64,000 nt of DNA from NCBI GenBank assembly GCA_015075005.1, contig JABTVC010000002.1, forward strand, positions 1,284,259 through 1,348,258, in the 5' to 3' direction. The stretch comes from Planctomycetia bacterium. GTDB taxonomy: Bacteria > Planctomycetota > Brocadiia > Brocadiales > Brocadiaceae. The notes under the pieces are model-generated. The model was not told where the DNA came from, searched no databases, and saw nothing but the letters and a program-made list of their open reading frames with translations. Positions 26,308 to 35,711 of this stretch are shown here, in pieces. The position numbers and the translations under genes are program-made. Within the stretch, counting starts at the first letter, position 1. The number at the start of each line of letters is the position of its first letter.

Positions 26308-27698
26308 GCCTGGGTATTCATAACGAGTTTGGGAAGAGCCGATTGACTACATTTATTTGCCAATAAACGCTTCCGAATGCCTCCATAAATCAACAAGAAA
26401 TAAAAAGGGATGTATTCTGGTATTTTTAACCATTGAACTTCCTGCCATACCCATTCTTGGTTATATTCTATTAATCTTGAAAATGAGGGGTGATTCATAA
26501 AATAATAGAAAACTACGGAACCGGTCAATACAAGCCATGCCTTGTTTGGAAAAAAACAGAGGAAAGGTACGATCCATGTGATATACCAGGGATGCACGGT
26601 TGGTGCTAATATTAAAAAAGTACCAATAGACATATAAGAATACTTTATTATGGTAGTGTCAGTATCAAGGGTTATTTCAGTGGGATTTTTTTGTAAATGT
26701 TTTTTGCATAAACAATAAATCACAGAACACAAAATTATGATTGTAATTATTTTCGATATGAATGGCGACCCTAGAGATAAACAAAATATGAGAAAATGAA
26801 CAGAATCGTTGTAATGATATTGAGTTCCAAAATGGAAAAGAGTCGAAAATAGTCCCCTGCCAGCACCACTATAAGGCGCGTATAAAAGTAAAATTAGCAA
26901 AAAGAGTATGATAAGATATTTGATCTTTCCCCGGGGAATTATGAATGGTACGATAATGATGGACACAAATTTTGACATCGTGGACAAACTGATCGATATG
27001 AAAGATTGTATCTGTTTTTTCATAGAGTGAAGATATAAGGCAAGTATGACAAAGAAAATTTGCAGAGAATCACAATGCCCCCTGGCTGCAAAACTCATAA
27101 GGACTAATGGACTCCATGCATAGATCAACACATGAACAGGTTCTTTTCCCATCACCCTTAAGAACTTTACCAAGAGGAATATTGAAAGTACATCAAAAGT
27201 TAAAAAAGCAGTCTTCATCGATAAGAAGGAATGGGAGAATAATTCTGCTATTGCAAATATCATTAACGTCAGCGGAGGATAAATTGTAGTCAGCTGTTTA
27301 TGCCCAATACCAGAATAGAACTTATCCCTAAGATGTTCCAGGGTTGACGATTCAGGTGGGGAAGAGTAAGGATTTAATCCGTTTACTTGTAATCTCCCTT
27401 CCCATACATAGCGAAACATGTCATTTGATGGTGTAAGAGGTAGTAACGATAAACGGAAAACCAGGGAAAAAACAAGGATAGTCCATAAAATCTTTCCCGA
27501 ATACCTTTTATCTTCCTCCGGCGAAGAAGGCATTTTTAAAATAAAGAATACCGCAAAAAGATACACGATAAAAGATACCATATACAGGAAAGAAAATTTG
27601 GTAATATTTTGCATGATATCGCCAACGGTAGCTGTCAAAATACAGAGAAGTTCCAGGACTAATCCTGCTGTTATTAATACAATTAATCTTTTATGCAT
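26304..27698 (-). CDS. Polytopic GT-C-type membrane glycosyltransferase (DUF2029 / mannosyltransferase-like)
   Basis: About ten to eleven hydrophobic helices are visible. A conserved acidic loop after the second or third helix (SNDMFRYVWEGRLQVNGLNPY) and IYPPLTLMIF are typical of GT-C sugar transferases that use polyprenyl-phosphate sugars outside the membrane. HPWYITWIVPF near the C-terminus is also a family hallmark. It probably accepts a sugar lipid made by the coupled GT2 enzyme at 25597. Acceptor and sugar are unknown. Length is normal at 464 residues and there is no frame damage. Confidence 0.85.
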   Translation of the reverse strand: MHKRLIVLITAGLVLELLCILTATVGDIMQNITKFSFLYMVSFIVYLFAVFFILKMPSSPEEDKRYSGKILWTILVFSLVFRLSLLPLTPSNDMFRYVWEGRLQVNGLNPYSSPPESSTLEHLRDKFYSGIGHKQLTTIYPPLTLMIFAIAELFSHSFLSMKTAFLTFDVLSIFLLVKFLRVMGKEPVHVLIYAWSPLVLMSFAARGHCDSLQIFFVILALYLHSMKKQIQSFISISLSTMSKFVSIIIVPFIIPRGKIKYLIILFLLILLLYAPYSGAGRGLFSTLFHFGTQYHYNDSVHFLIFCLSLGSPFISKIITIIILCSVIYCLCKKHLQKNPTEITLDTDTTIIKYSYMSIGTFLILAPTVHPWYITWIVPFLCFFPNKAWLVLTGSVVFYYFMNHPSFSRLIEYNQEWVWQEVQWLKIPEYIPFYFLLIYGGIRKRLLANKCSQSALPKLVMNTQA

Positions 27699-27740
27699 TG
27701 GTTATGGATAAATTAGATTGCTTTTGGCAGTAACTTTTAA

Positions 27741-27818
27741 ACTCCCCTCTAAAAAGAGGGGCCGGGGGTGTGTTATAGGCAATTTACACACCCCTGTATC
27801 CTCTCTTTCTAGAGGGGA
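27741..27818. repeat. Dispersed palindromic repeat, copy 1
   Basis: CCCCTCT/AGAGGGG, GGGGTGTG/CACACCCC and CCTCT/AGAGG arms are arranged in tandem. Its complement resembles the element at 54456-54520, and the element at 45290-45371 has the same design. Confidence 0.65.
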
Positions 27819-27863
27819 ATCATACAACTTTGAATTTCCTGAACATGAACATTAAAATATTTA

Positions 27864-29374
27864 TCAGCATTTTATTTTTTTGGTAAATATTTGCATAAGT
27901 GAAAGAGTGCCCACATAGAAAAAACCTATTCCATATACCAGCAAAAAAGGCCCAAAAATGAATCTCTTGTTATTCGTATATTGCATAAATCCTACACAAC
28001 AATATATGCTTAAAAGTATTTCACTGATAAAGGTCGACTTCAATGGCAATAGGTAATGTTTTGTCATTTTGTTTCTTCCGCGCTTTATTACACCATACTT
28101 AGGAGTTCTCACAAAATCACTTTTTATGTTTAACAATGCTTCAATTACCCCTTTTGTGTTATTGATGGCAATACCACACCCTAAAATCATAAGCGCTGGT
28201 ATAAAGAAACATCTTTTCCGCCAATCATTATACCCTGCTGTTTGAGAGACTATGTAAAGTAATGATGGAGCAAAGACTCCCAGGAATATGAGAAACAAAA
28301 AAATTATCATTGTGAATGAAGGAGAGATTACTACTGGTCTTAATAGAATGATCAAAGGAAGAGATAATAAGGCCAGTATGCACATCATAGGGTGAACCAT
28401 GTATTGTGTCAGGTGTATCACGGCCTCAATTTTCTTTATCAGGCTGTCTTTCGTCTTGAATACTTGTGGTAATATTTTCATGGCTGTTTGTATGGAACCC
28501 TTTGCCCATCTGTGTTGTTGACTTTTATACGCATTGATATCCACGGGCAACTCGGAAGGAGTTACCACATCAGAGAGGTATTTTGTCTTCCATCCTTTCA
28601 ATTGAACTCTGTAAGATAAATCTAAATCCTCTGTTAACGTATCAGAATGCCATCCTCCAGCATCAATGATTGCATCCTTTCTCCAGATTCCTGCCGTACC
28701 ATTAAAGTTCATATATAAACCGTTCCATGTTCTTGCACCCTGCTCAATAATAAAATGTCCATCCATACCAATACTTTGAACTCTTGACAAAAGAGAATAA
28801 TTTCCATTGATATGTCCCCATCGTGTCTGGATCAGAGCGACTTTCTCTTTTTCATAAAAGAACGGTAGCGTTCTATAATAAAAATCTTTCTCAGGCAAAA
28901 AATCAGCATCAAAGATAGCTAAAATTCACCTTCAGCTTGTTTGAGACCCCCATTTAAAGCCCCCGACTTAAACCCGTCTCGATTTTCCCTCGTAATATGT
29001 TTTATGTTGAATCCCATTGCACAATACTTATCAGCCAACTCAGCTGCTATTCCCCTCGTTTCGTCATGAGAATCGTCAAGTATCTGTATTTCGTGAAGGT
29101 CCTTCGGGTAATCAATATTTATCACCACATCAATTAAACGTTTTACGACGTGTCTCTCATTATAGATTGGCAACTGTGTAGTAACTTTTGGTAATGTATC
29201 TTGGGTGTGAATCGACCAAAACCATTTATAAAATTCAGCATTCTGGGATAATTCTTGTTTGTTCTTTCGCAGGAAGAGATAAACCATATAATAACTGTTA
29301 ATGCCGTAGAGAAATAGCCATATCGAAGCAGGACAATAAAAAACAAGGATTATGATAATAAATATTTTATCCAT
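27864..29374 (-). pseudogene. Cellulose-synthase-like family 2 glycosyltransferase, split by one frameshift
   Basis: Two adjacent frames form one CslA/CesA-like protein of about 500 residues. The first half has a membrane helix, then TQLPIYNERHVV and LDDSHDET (first Asp site), and stops at 28919. The second resumes with AIFDADFLPEK (DxD), TEDLDLSYR and QQHRW, the complete processive-type D,D,D,QxxRW set, plus four C-terminal helices. At the junction the sequence needs one more T: GAATTTTAGCT instead of GAATTTTTAGCT would restore GEFLAIFDADF. This is one homopolymer base, so a sequencing error is as likely as a mutation. The enzyme would polymerise hexoses across the membrane. Confidence 0.85.
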
Positions 29375-29405
29375 GTAAGAATGATAAATATGCTTTAAAT
29401 AAAAA

Positions 29406-29546
29406 CTACAATTCTGACAATGCATCCACCAGCATCGTTCTTTTAAGTACTTTCCGGTGTATTATTTTACTATTCGTAAATCTTTTCACTTTTTTCAGCC
29501 ATTGTCCCCACTCTTTGGAATAGACGTGCACTTTCTTAGTTTTCAT
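29406..29546 (-). CDS. Small basic hypothetical protein
   Basis: This is a 46-codon frame (MKTKKVHVYSKEWGQWLKK...). Its ATG overlaps the last codons of the rhodanese gene, so translation could be coupled. It is rich in Lys and Arg with no membrane segment. I do not recognise it. It may be a genuine small protein or a chance frame between two damaged genes. Confidence 0.3.
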   Translation of the reverse strand: MKTKKVHVYSKEWGQWLKKVKRFTNSKIIHRKVLKRTMLVDALSEL

Positions 29547-29975
29547 TTTGAGAGTTATATACAGGGTAATCCTGGTTGACCCATTCAAAAATACCTCCAT
29601 AGAGATTATACACACTGGTATAGCCTACTTTTTGAAGCTTTTCTCCAATCCTCTCACTTCTGTATCCAGCAGAACAATAGACAATTATCATACGGTCTTT
29701 TGGTATATCCTGTACACTTTTCAAGGTGAAATTATTGAATCCCACATTTTTGCTTTTTGTATGTGGCTTGTTTCATATTCCTGTGATTCCCTGCAATCAA
29801 GAACGACCAGTGAACTGTCTCTGTTAAGTTCACTGACCAGTTGCTGGGGTTTGATTAAGGGAACTGTATTTTTGTATAATATTTTTAATTTCTCATCAAA
29901 GTCCTTTCCTGTGTAACACGTGGAAAGACACAAGAGAATACATAAGTATGCCGGTATTGAAATCTTCTTTATCAT
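29536..29975 (-). pseudogene. Rhodanese-domain lipoprotein, one frameshift
   Basis: The ATG at 29975 begins a lipobox signal peptide (CILLCLSTC). The mature part carries VVLDCRESQEYETSHI and, in the next frame, IIVYCSAGYRSERIGEKL, which holds the active-site Cys of the rhodanese loop, then NLYGGIFEWVNQDYPV. The frames join if one A is added to a run of five A near 29745. Rhodanese-like proteins move sulfane sulfur or bind oxyanions; this one would act in the periplasm. It directly follows pstB. Single-base homopolymer damage makes an assembly error plausible. Confidence 0.8.
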
Positions 29976-29980
29976 GGTAT

Positions 29981-30801
29981 TCAGCATTCGCAATATTCTG
30001 TATTCAGATAATCTCTGGTTTGCTGTTTTTCGGACGAGAAAACAGTTTTCCTTCGGCCCGTGTTCAATAATTTTACCCTCACAGATGAACACAATGTAGT
30101 CTGCAATTCTTTTCGCCTGAATGATATTATGCGTTACAAATAATATTGTATAGTGTTCTTTTAACCGAGCAGCAAATTCTCTACGGCATAGGTAGAAATG
30201 GGAAATGATCCAATGATGAGGTGGGTTCATCGAGGAGAATGACTGTTGGTTTTACTGCTAATGTTCTTGCAATGCAAAGTCTTTGCTGTTGTCCAATCGA
30301 CAGCGTTGAAGCCTTTTCATGTAAACGGTAAGATACCTCATCCCACAAAGATACTGCCCTTAAGTTTTCTTCGACAATCTGTTGTTTTTCCTGTTTCAAA
30401 AGTTTCTTTGTATGTTTAATTCCAAAGAGTACGTTTTCATAAATGGATCTTGGAAATACACAGGGCTTCTGGAAAACCATTCCTATCTGCGTTCTCAAGT
30501 GATTCACATCAAAGCCGTTTTGATAAACAGTATGACTGTGCATATGTCCGTGAAACAGGATATTTCCCTGATAGGTAAAACCGTCAACATCATCATTGAT
30601 GCGGTTAATACTTCGTATCATAGTTGATTTTCCACTGCCGGAAGGACCTATAATACAGGTTATCTGTTCTTTCTGGAATCGTATATGAAAGTCTTTTAAT
30701 GCATGGGAATTATGATACCACACATGGAAATGGTTCATTTCGATAACCGTGTTTTCAATTAATTTGGGAATCTGCATTATATGACTTTCCATTTTTATCA
30801 T
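29981..30801 (-). pseudogene. pstB: Phosphate ABC transporter ATP-binding protein PstB, interrupted by frameshifts
   Basis: The N-terminal two thirds are intact: Walker A GPSGSGKST, a Q-loop, signature LSIGQQQR and Walker B VILLDEPTSSLD. Just after Walker B the frame breaks: PISTYAVE and EFAARLKEHYTILFVTHN appear in other frames. A third break near 30050 hides the true tail (VFSSEKQQTRDYL), which would end at 29981. A near-duplication CATTTC/CCATTTC sits at the first break. PstB powers high-affinity phosphate uptake through PstCA. Three small indels in 150 bases mean either a dead gene or poor sequence. The start overlaps the stop of pstA by four bases. Confidence 0.88.
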
Positions 30802-31646
30802 CGTTGACTGACCGGTTGTAATGTGATCCTGATAAATAATGCTGATAAACTAAAGATAAAAAAGACTAGTATTAAAACAAGACTAGCGCCCCATGCATTT
30901 TGTAGCGCTTGAGTATTCGTTGCCTGCTGAGCCAGTGTGAGAATATGCGTTGGTAAAGCTGTCACTGGCTGGAACAGAGAGCCAGGCAATTTCACCCCCG
31001 AAAAGGCGGTGGCAATGAACATAACGGGGGCAGTTTCTCCTACAGCCCTGGCTAAACCTAGGAAAAGACCGGTAATGGCTCCCTGGATACCCTGGGGGAG
31101 AATTACTTTGGTAATTACTTTCCACTTATCCATACCCAGTGCATATGCAGATTCTCGGTACATTCTCGGTATACTACTCATCGATTGATATGAAGAGAGA
31201 ACAATAGTGGGTATGATCATGATGGCAAGTATTATTGAACCTACAAACCAGGAAATACCCGTATTCAGGAAATTGACAAAAAATATAAGCCCGAATATCC
31301 CAAATATGACGGATGGGATGCCGTTCAGCCCATAAATCATCATATTGCTTATTTTTTGTAGTACAGGATTCTTTACGTATTCGCTTTTACATAGTGCAGT
31401 ACCGATAGCGATGGGGAGACTTATGAATGCAGCACCTGATATTAGCAAAACGCTTCCGATCATTTGATAGAAAATTCCACCTTCAGCGCCAAAATTCCTG
31501 GAATTCGATAGAAGAAAGTCCGGATTGATAGTCTTTGCCCCATTCAGTATGATTACCGATAGCAAGAAAGACAATATCAAGGTACACAGAATAGCTGCAG
31601 ACCAGCATACTGCGAGAAATAAATTATTTTTTACCCTTCTATTCAT
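30798..31646 (-). CDS. pstA: Phosphate ABC transporter permease PstA
   Basis: A 282-residue membrane protein with six hydrophobic helices and the permease EAA-type loop ESAYALGMDKWKVITKVILP. The sequence GGIFYQMIGSVLLISGAAF near residue 55 is typical of PstA. With PstC it forms the inner-membrane channel of the phosphate importer. It overlaps pstC upstream by 8 bases and pstB downstream by 4, the standard pstSCAB order. The frame is intact. Confidence 0.92.
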   Translation of the reverse strand: MNRRVKNNLFLAVCWSAAILCTLILSFLLSVIILNGAKTINPDFLLSNSRNFGAEGGIFYQMIGSVLLISGAAFISLPIAIGTALCKSEYVKNPVLQKISNMMIYGLNGIPSVIFGIFGLIFFVNFLNTGISWFVGSIILAIMIIPTIVLSSYQSMSSIPRMYRESAYALGMDKWKVITKVILPQGIQGAITGLFLGLARAVGETAPVMFIATAFSGVKLPGSLFQPVTALPTHILTLAQQATNTQALQNAWGASLVLILVFFIFSLSALFIRITLQPVSQR

Positions 31647-32511
31647 AAAGCCTTTGTCCTGATTTTAAAAATTGTTGGGCAATAAAGGTAAGCGCCAAAA
31701 CAATTATCAAGAGTATCATGCCCATAAAAACCATTGCGCTAAAGTGAATTGAGCTAAAAGCGCTTTCCGCAATTTCTCTTCCCAGTTTAGAGGTGATGGT
31801 TTGTCCAGGAGCCAATAGATTATAAATAGGCGTTGGAATTTTATCAATACTTCCTATCACCAGCATCACGGCCATGGTTTCTCCCAGCGCCCTTCCTAAT
31901 GCTAATAATACCGCACCAATAATATCTGTTTTTGCAATCGGCAGGACAGAAGTGATAATTACTTCATGCTTGTAAAGTCCCAGTCCTTTTGCAACTTCAC
32001 GATATTTTTGTGGGACATGGTGAATAGCATCATCACACAAGGTAATAATGGTGGGCAGTATCATGATGGATAAAAGAACAGCAGCCGTAAAGATGGTCCT
32101 GCCTGATTGCAGATGGAATAATTCACCAACCCATACACTGAAAAATGCCACTCCGATTAATCCGTAGATGATGGAGGGGATGCCGGCTAACAGTTCCAGA
32201 AAGGATTTTACATAGATCCGGTATTTGGGATGAAGTATTTCAGAGGTAAAAATGGCCGTAAATATGCCCAGAGGAACAGCGATCACTAAAGATATCACCG
32301 TAACAACCAGTGAACCATAGAGCATCGGCAAAATACCGAATTGATTGTTAGGGGGATTCCATGTAAGTGTAAACAATCTCCATCCCCCACCATGAATAGC
32401 ATCATAGCTACTGAGGAAAAGCACGCCCAGGATTAAAAGGATAATTATCATGCTGATGAGCGTGCTGATTATGATATATCCTTTTCCTACTTTACTGATA
32501 TAAGCTGACAT
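31639..32511 (-). CDS. pstC: Phosphate ABC transporter permease PstC
   Basis: A 290-residue protein with six helices. The cytoplasmic EAA loop reads REVAKGLGLYKHEVIITSVLP, and LGRALGETMAVMLVIG is a PstC hallmark. The segment W..P..NQFGILPMLYGSLVVT before the second helix also fits. It pairs with PstA to import phosphate delivered by PstS. It overlaps pstS by 20 bases at its start and pstA by 8 at its end. The frame is intact. Confidence 0.92.
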   Translation of the reverse strand: MSAYISKVGKGYIIISTLISMIIILLILGVLFLSSYDAIHGGGWRLFTLTWNPPNNQFGILPMLYGSLVVTVISLVIAVPLGIFTAIFTSEILHPKYRIYVKSFLELLAGIPSIIYGLIGVAFFSVWVGELFHLQSGRTIFTAAVLLSIMILPTIITLCDDAIHHVPQKYREVAKGLGLYKHEVIITSVLPIAKTDIIGAVLLALGRALGETMAVMLVIGSIDKIPTPIYNLLAPGQTITSKLGREIAESAFSSIHFSAMVFMGMILLIIVLALTFIAQQFLKSGQRLYE

Positions 32512-33334
32512 AACCCGCTTGCTCTACTATTTTTTGTCCGCCTGGACTTTTTATAAAATCAATGAATTCTTTTATTTCCCCCTGAGGTTCGCCATTAGTA
32601 ATAAGCAGGAGATTTCTTGTAATAGGGAATTTCCCATTGATGATATTTTCTAAAGTTGGTTCTACAACCTCTCCGTTTGCTAAAATAATGGACAACCCTT
32701 TGACATCGCCATTGATCCATGCATTGGAAAGCATGCCTATAGCTGCATCGCTTTGTGCAATAGCGGTCTGTTCTTCGTTGTTAGAACCCAGTACTAAATC
32801 AGCGCCAGGGGCCGCGGCTTCTTCATTTCCCAAAACTATTTTCATAAATACGTGGCGGGTCCCCCTGGACATCTCTTTGTCAACCGCGAGAATTTCTTTG
32901 TCAGGACCACCCACTTCTTTCCAGTTTTTTATCTCCCCCTTATAGATTTTCGCTATTTGTTCAATGGTTAATGCCATTATCCCTGCATCATAAATCTCTG
33001 AGGAAATGACAGGAACAACGGCATCCTTTCCAATGGGATGTGTGACAAAATGCACGTCCGGGTACTTTTCGATTTCTTTTTGGGTGATGTTTCTGGAAAT
33101 CATACCTATTTGGATATTTTGCTCTCCTAACAGATTAATACCAACCCCGGATCCTCCTGCATTTACCATGATATTAACATCCTGATGAGTGAGTTTAAAT
33201 TGCTCTGCTGCATTAGACACCACAGGCAAAACCGTTGTGGCCCCGGCACACAGAATAGCCTCTTTTTTTGAAGCATTACAACCCGTAATTATTGCAAATA
33301 GCAAAATGAGAACAGAAACGTAATATATCTTCAT
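32492..33334 (-). CDS. pstS: Phosphate-binding lipoprotein PstS
   Basis: The signal peptide ends in a lipobox ITGC, so the protein is anchored to the membrane. Phosphate-binding motifs are AGATTVLPVVSNAAE near the N-terminus, NAGGSGVGINLL and DKEMSRGTRHVF. The chain of 280 residues is the short PstS type. It captures phosphate in the periplasm and hands it to PstCA. No phoU, phoB or phoR gene lies next to it, and I found no clear Pho box in the short upstream gap. In arsenic-related islands Pst genes often accompany arsenic genes, and an ArsM fusion lies about 7 kb away. Confidence 0.92.
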   Translation of the reverse strand: MKIYYVSVLILLFAIITGCNASKKEAILCAGATTVLPVVSNAAEQFKLTHQDVNIMVNAGGSGVGINLLGEQNIQIGMISRNITQKEIEKYPDVHFVTHPIGKDAVVPVISSEIYDAGIMALTIEQIAKIYKGEIKNWKEVGGPDKEILAVDKEMSRGTRHVFMKIVLGNEEAAAPGADLVLGSNNEEQTAIAQSDAAIGMLSNAWINGDVKGLSIILANGEVVEPTLENIINGKFPITRNLLLITNGEPQGEIKEFIDFIKSPGGQKIVEQAGYVSLYQ

Positions 33335-33381
33335 ATAAGTTTTCCCTTGTAATGTTTAAAAAAAGGAGTACGAGATTGTTA

Positions 33382-33908
33382 TCAGAAATCAATCTCTACA
33401 TTAAGTGAATCAAGGAACTTATTAAATGCTGTAAAAAGTTCCATTACACCGAGTGCCTCAACAATTTCAGAGTCACTGGCACCTGTCTTCTTTAAGCTTT
33501 CATATTCTTTATCGGTTATCCTATTGGGGTCTTTATTAGCCTTTCTGACAAAGGTTATCAGCACTCGTTCCTTCTCCGTAAACGTTGATTTATCGATCTC
33601 GCTCTCAATTATGTTAATTTCTTTTTCCGTCACACCGATGGATTTGAGAGCGACCGTGTGAGCAGCCACACAATATGCGCAGCTATTGTCCTTTGAAACC
33701 AGAAGGCAATAGCTTCCTTTGTTTTTTCTATCAAACCCTTGCATCATTACCGCCTTTACCTGTTCCAGTTGGCTTTCAATAAAGGTGGAAAATGCGAGTA
33801 GGTCTTAAATAAATTTGGAACCATACCAAAAGCACCTTCAATTTCTGCAAAAACCTCCTGTACGTCCTTCGACGTTTCTTCTTTTTCTCTAGCCACAATC
33901 CGTACCAT
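33382..33908 (-). pseudogene. Carboxymuconolactone decarboxylase / AhpD-like protein, one frameshift
   Basis: A GGGAGG ribosome site precedes an ATG at 33908 that opens MVRIVAREKEE...FGMVPNLFKTYSHF. That frame ends near 33760, and the next frame continues with VMMQGFDRKNKGSYCLLVSKDNSCAYCVAAH. The two join if one base is restored near 33762. CAYCVAAH is the AhpD-type CxxC-plus-His redox site. Members are peroxidase-like or unknown oxidoreductases of about 180 residues. It lies just upstream of pstS on the same strand. It does not resemble the arsenosugar-associated peroxidase-like family I know, so no arsenic role is claimed. Confidence 0.8.
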
Positions 33909-33996
33909 TATTCAGCCTCCCTATAAAAAATTTCATAGCAATTTAGTTTTCTGAAAAACAACTACGTATGAAGGGGATTAAGCAGAGATAAACGAT

Positions 33997-34023
33997 GGTG
34001 TATGCGCTTCGCTTCATCCACCT
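33997..34023. repeat. REP-like palindrome beside RAYT relic
   Basis: GGTGTATGCGCTTCGCTTCATCCACC forms a hairpin with one mismatch in each arm. It lies at the 3' end of the RAYT relic, and a near copy is found beyond its other end. Confidence 0.65.
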
Positions 34024-34540
34024 ACTCTAAATCCATTTCCTTTATGGAATCAGGTTCTTGCGTGAACCCCAATCTATGGTATAGAATCCTCTTTACAGCA
34101 TCATGAAATGACCCATAGCGCCTAATCTTTGGGTTTTGAACGTATCGGTGTTTCACTGGATTATGATGGATGTAATCCATATGTCGTTGCCAATCTTTTT
34201 CATTCCTCAACAAATGTTCCCAAAATCTCCTTTGCCATACCTTCTTCTCACCTCTTTCGGTCAAGAGGGTATCCATGCCCAGAGAAAATGCCATTTAACC
34301 AATTCCATCGTGTTGAGAAATCATCATCGTCATGAGGCAACCTCCAGATAAGATACAGTGAATATGATCAAGAAGAACAACAATAGCATCGATAAAAAGG
34401 TGTGTTTATTCATCGCATATTGAACGAACGTCGTAATCTGGTAACGTTATCAGGATGGGTAAGAATTTTTGTCGATTGTATGTCACAATCGTAAAGAAAT
34501 ACCAGCCTTGTTCACGATAGAGCCGGCGATATTCGCTCAT
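34022..34540 (-). pseudogene. REP-associated tyrosine transposase (RAYT, IS200-like) relic
   Basis: An ATG at 34540 begins MSEYRRLYREQGWYFFTIVT, the classic RAYT N-terminus. A middle frame gives DAIVVLLDHIHCI, where HIH is the HUH metal site. The last frame gives VWQRRFWEHLLRNEKDWQRHMDYIHHNPVKH, with the catalytic-Tyr helix Y-I-H-H-N-P. At least two frameshifts separate these parts, so no intact enzyme is made. RAYTs move or copy REP palindromes, and such palindromes lie on both sides here. Confidence 0.85.
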
Positions 34541-34565
34541 GGATATTCCCCTTATTTTTGTTTTG

Positions 34566-34701
34566 GTAGGGTGGATAAAGGCGTGCGCCTTTTCACGCCG
34601 TATCCACTCAGATTTAATATCAGGAACACAGAAAAGGGAATTTTCCTGTCATTTCTGCTTCCTGAGAAATGGTGGATGCGCTTTCGTTTCATCCACCCTA
34701 C
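34566..34701. repeat. Pair of REP-like palindromes (REPIN-like)
   Basis: A first hairpin lies at 34566-34610 (AGGGTGGATAAAGGCG with CACGCCGTATCCAC) and a second at 34671-34701 (GGTGGATGCGCTTTCGTTTCATCCACC). The second nearly matches the palindrome at 33997. The arrangement of two hairpins about 60 bases apart resembles a REPIN. Confidence 0.6.
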
Positions 34702-34998
34702 ATTTGCCTCATTCCTTTCTCCAAGCCCCCACGCGGCATCAAAGGCATTCCTTTGCTGTTCAAAGTCGTTGATATCAACGTAGAGGACTGTGGCCTCTTT
34801 TGTTGTATTTGTATTGATGGACATCGAACTGTTCCATAAGAACAGAACACGCAACAATGCCCTTTTTGGGTTTTAATCTTGATTTTGTAATTTCGCATTC
34901 GTAGAAATATTGACAGGCATCTGTAGGCATTGTTTCCTCTTTTGATGTCCACAGCCTGGACAGGTAATTACCGATTGTAAAATTACATTGTGTTCCAT
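34698..34998 (-). pseudogene. Small cysteine-rich GDCCVFCSYG-family protein, two frameshifts
   Basis: Read through two one-base gaps the product is MEHNVILQSVITCPGCGH, then ETMPTDACQYFYEC, then CCVFCSYGTVRCPSIQ. Six or more cysteines in CxxC-like pairs suggest metal or thiol chemistry. This short family of unknown function occurs beside flavodoxin, mercury, arsenic or sulfur genes. It lies immediately after the flavodoxin gene. The missing bases fall in CAAAAGAGG and after GGGC. Conservation between the breaks is high. Confidence 0.7.
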
Positions 34999-34999
34999 T

Positions 35000-35674
35000 T
35001 TATTTTTTAATCTTCCTCTCAAGGCCTTTCCAAGTGTCCTGGCCTTTTGTATGACTTCTGGCTGCTTTTCCAAACACGGTATAATGTCCGGGGTGATTTT
35101 TGGTATCCTTACTAAAGAATTTCTTTATGCCGCTTACGCTGCAAAGTTTCTCCGTATCCACAGGTAAAACATGCCACAGCCCCTGTGCCTCTACAGCGCC
35201 AACAAGTTCAATCTCATTGTATGCAAAAAAGCCTTTAATATCATCTCCTGCGACCTCGCTCATTTTAATATCCTTCCCGGGCATCTTCCAGTTTCCACCA
35301 CCGCCCACAGAGGCAATTGCGCCCAATTTACCGGAGAGTTTCATGCCGCCGTGTCCGTTACTATCGTGTCTAAAGCAGTAAAATCGTTCAAGAAGGGCGT
35401 GCGCAAGGGCATTCAGTCTGCCAAAATAATTGGCAGCGCCGATAACAATCGCATCTGCCTCCATAACTTTATGCATAATGAGAAGATAATCATCCTGTAC
35501 TTTACAGAGGTTGTCTCCCACGCAACCTAAAACAGCATATATACAACCGTTAATTTTCTTGCCGTGTAAGGATATGAATTCCGTTTCTAAGCCAGTTGCG
35601 TCCAAAATGGCCATCACCAGGCCCTCTGTTGTTTTACCAGCTCTCGGACTGCCGCTGATCCCAAGTACTTTCAT
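35000..35674 (-). CDS. Flavodoxin-fold NADPH-dependent FMN reductase-like protein, C-terminal frame altered
   Basis: MKVLGISGSPRAGKTTEG is the FMN phosphate-binding start of NAD(P)H:flavin or iron-sulfur flavoproteins. A cysteine-rich part (INGCIYAVLGCVGDNLCKVQDD) and ADAIVIGAANYFG follow. The end of the frame (from KNHPGHYTV) is probably wrong: another frame gives ITPDIIPCLEKQPEVIQKAR and RGRLKNK, joined by removing one A from AAAAA near 35105. It would act as a cytoplasmic two-electron flavin reductase. It lies upstream of the cysteine-rich small protein and may serve it. Confidence 0.78.
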   Translation of the reverse strand: MKVLGISGSPRAGKTTEGLVMAILDATGLETEFISLHGKKINGCIYAVLGCVGDNLCKVQDDYLLIMHKVMEADAIVIGAANYFGRLNALAHALLERFYCFRHDSNGHGGMKLSGKLGAIASVGGGGNWKMPGKDIKMSEVAGDDIKGFFAYNEIELVGAVEAQGLWHVLPVDTEKLCSVSGIKKFFSKDTKNHPGHYTVFGKAARSHTKGQDTWKGLERKIKK

Positions 35675-35711
35675 TAAAAATCTCCTTTCTGAATCAGGTT
35701 ATTGGGACTCT

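Noticed and set aside
33382..33908. Arsenosugar-associated peroxidase-like protein
   Set aside because: The CMD domain does not show that family's N-terminus or spacing, so only the general CMD/AhpD call is kept.
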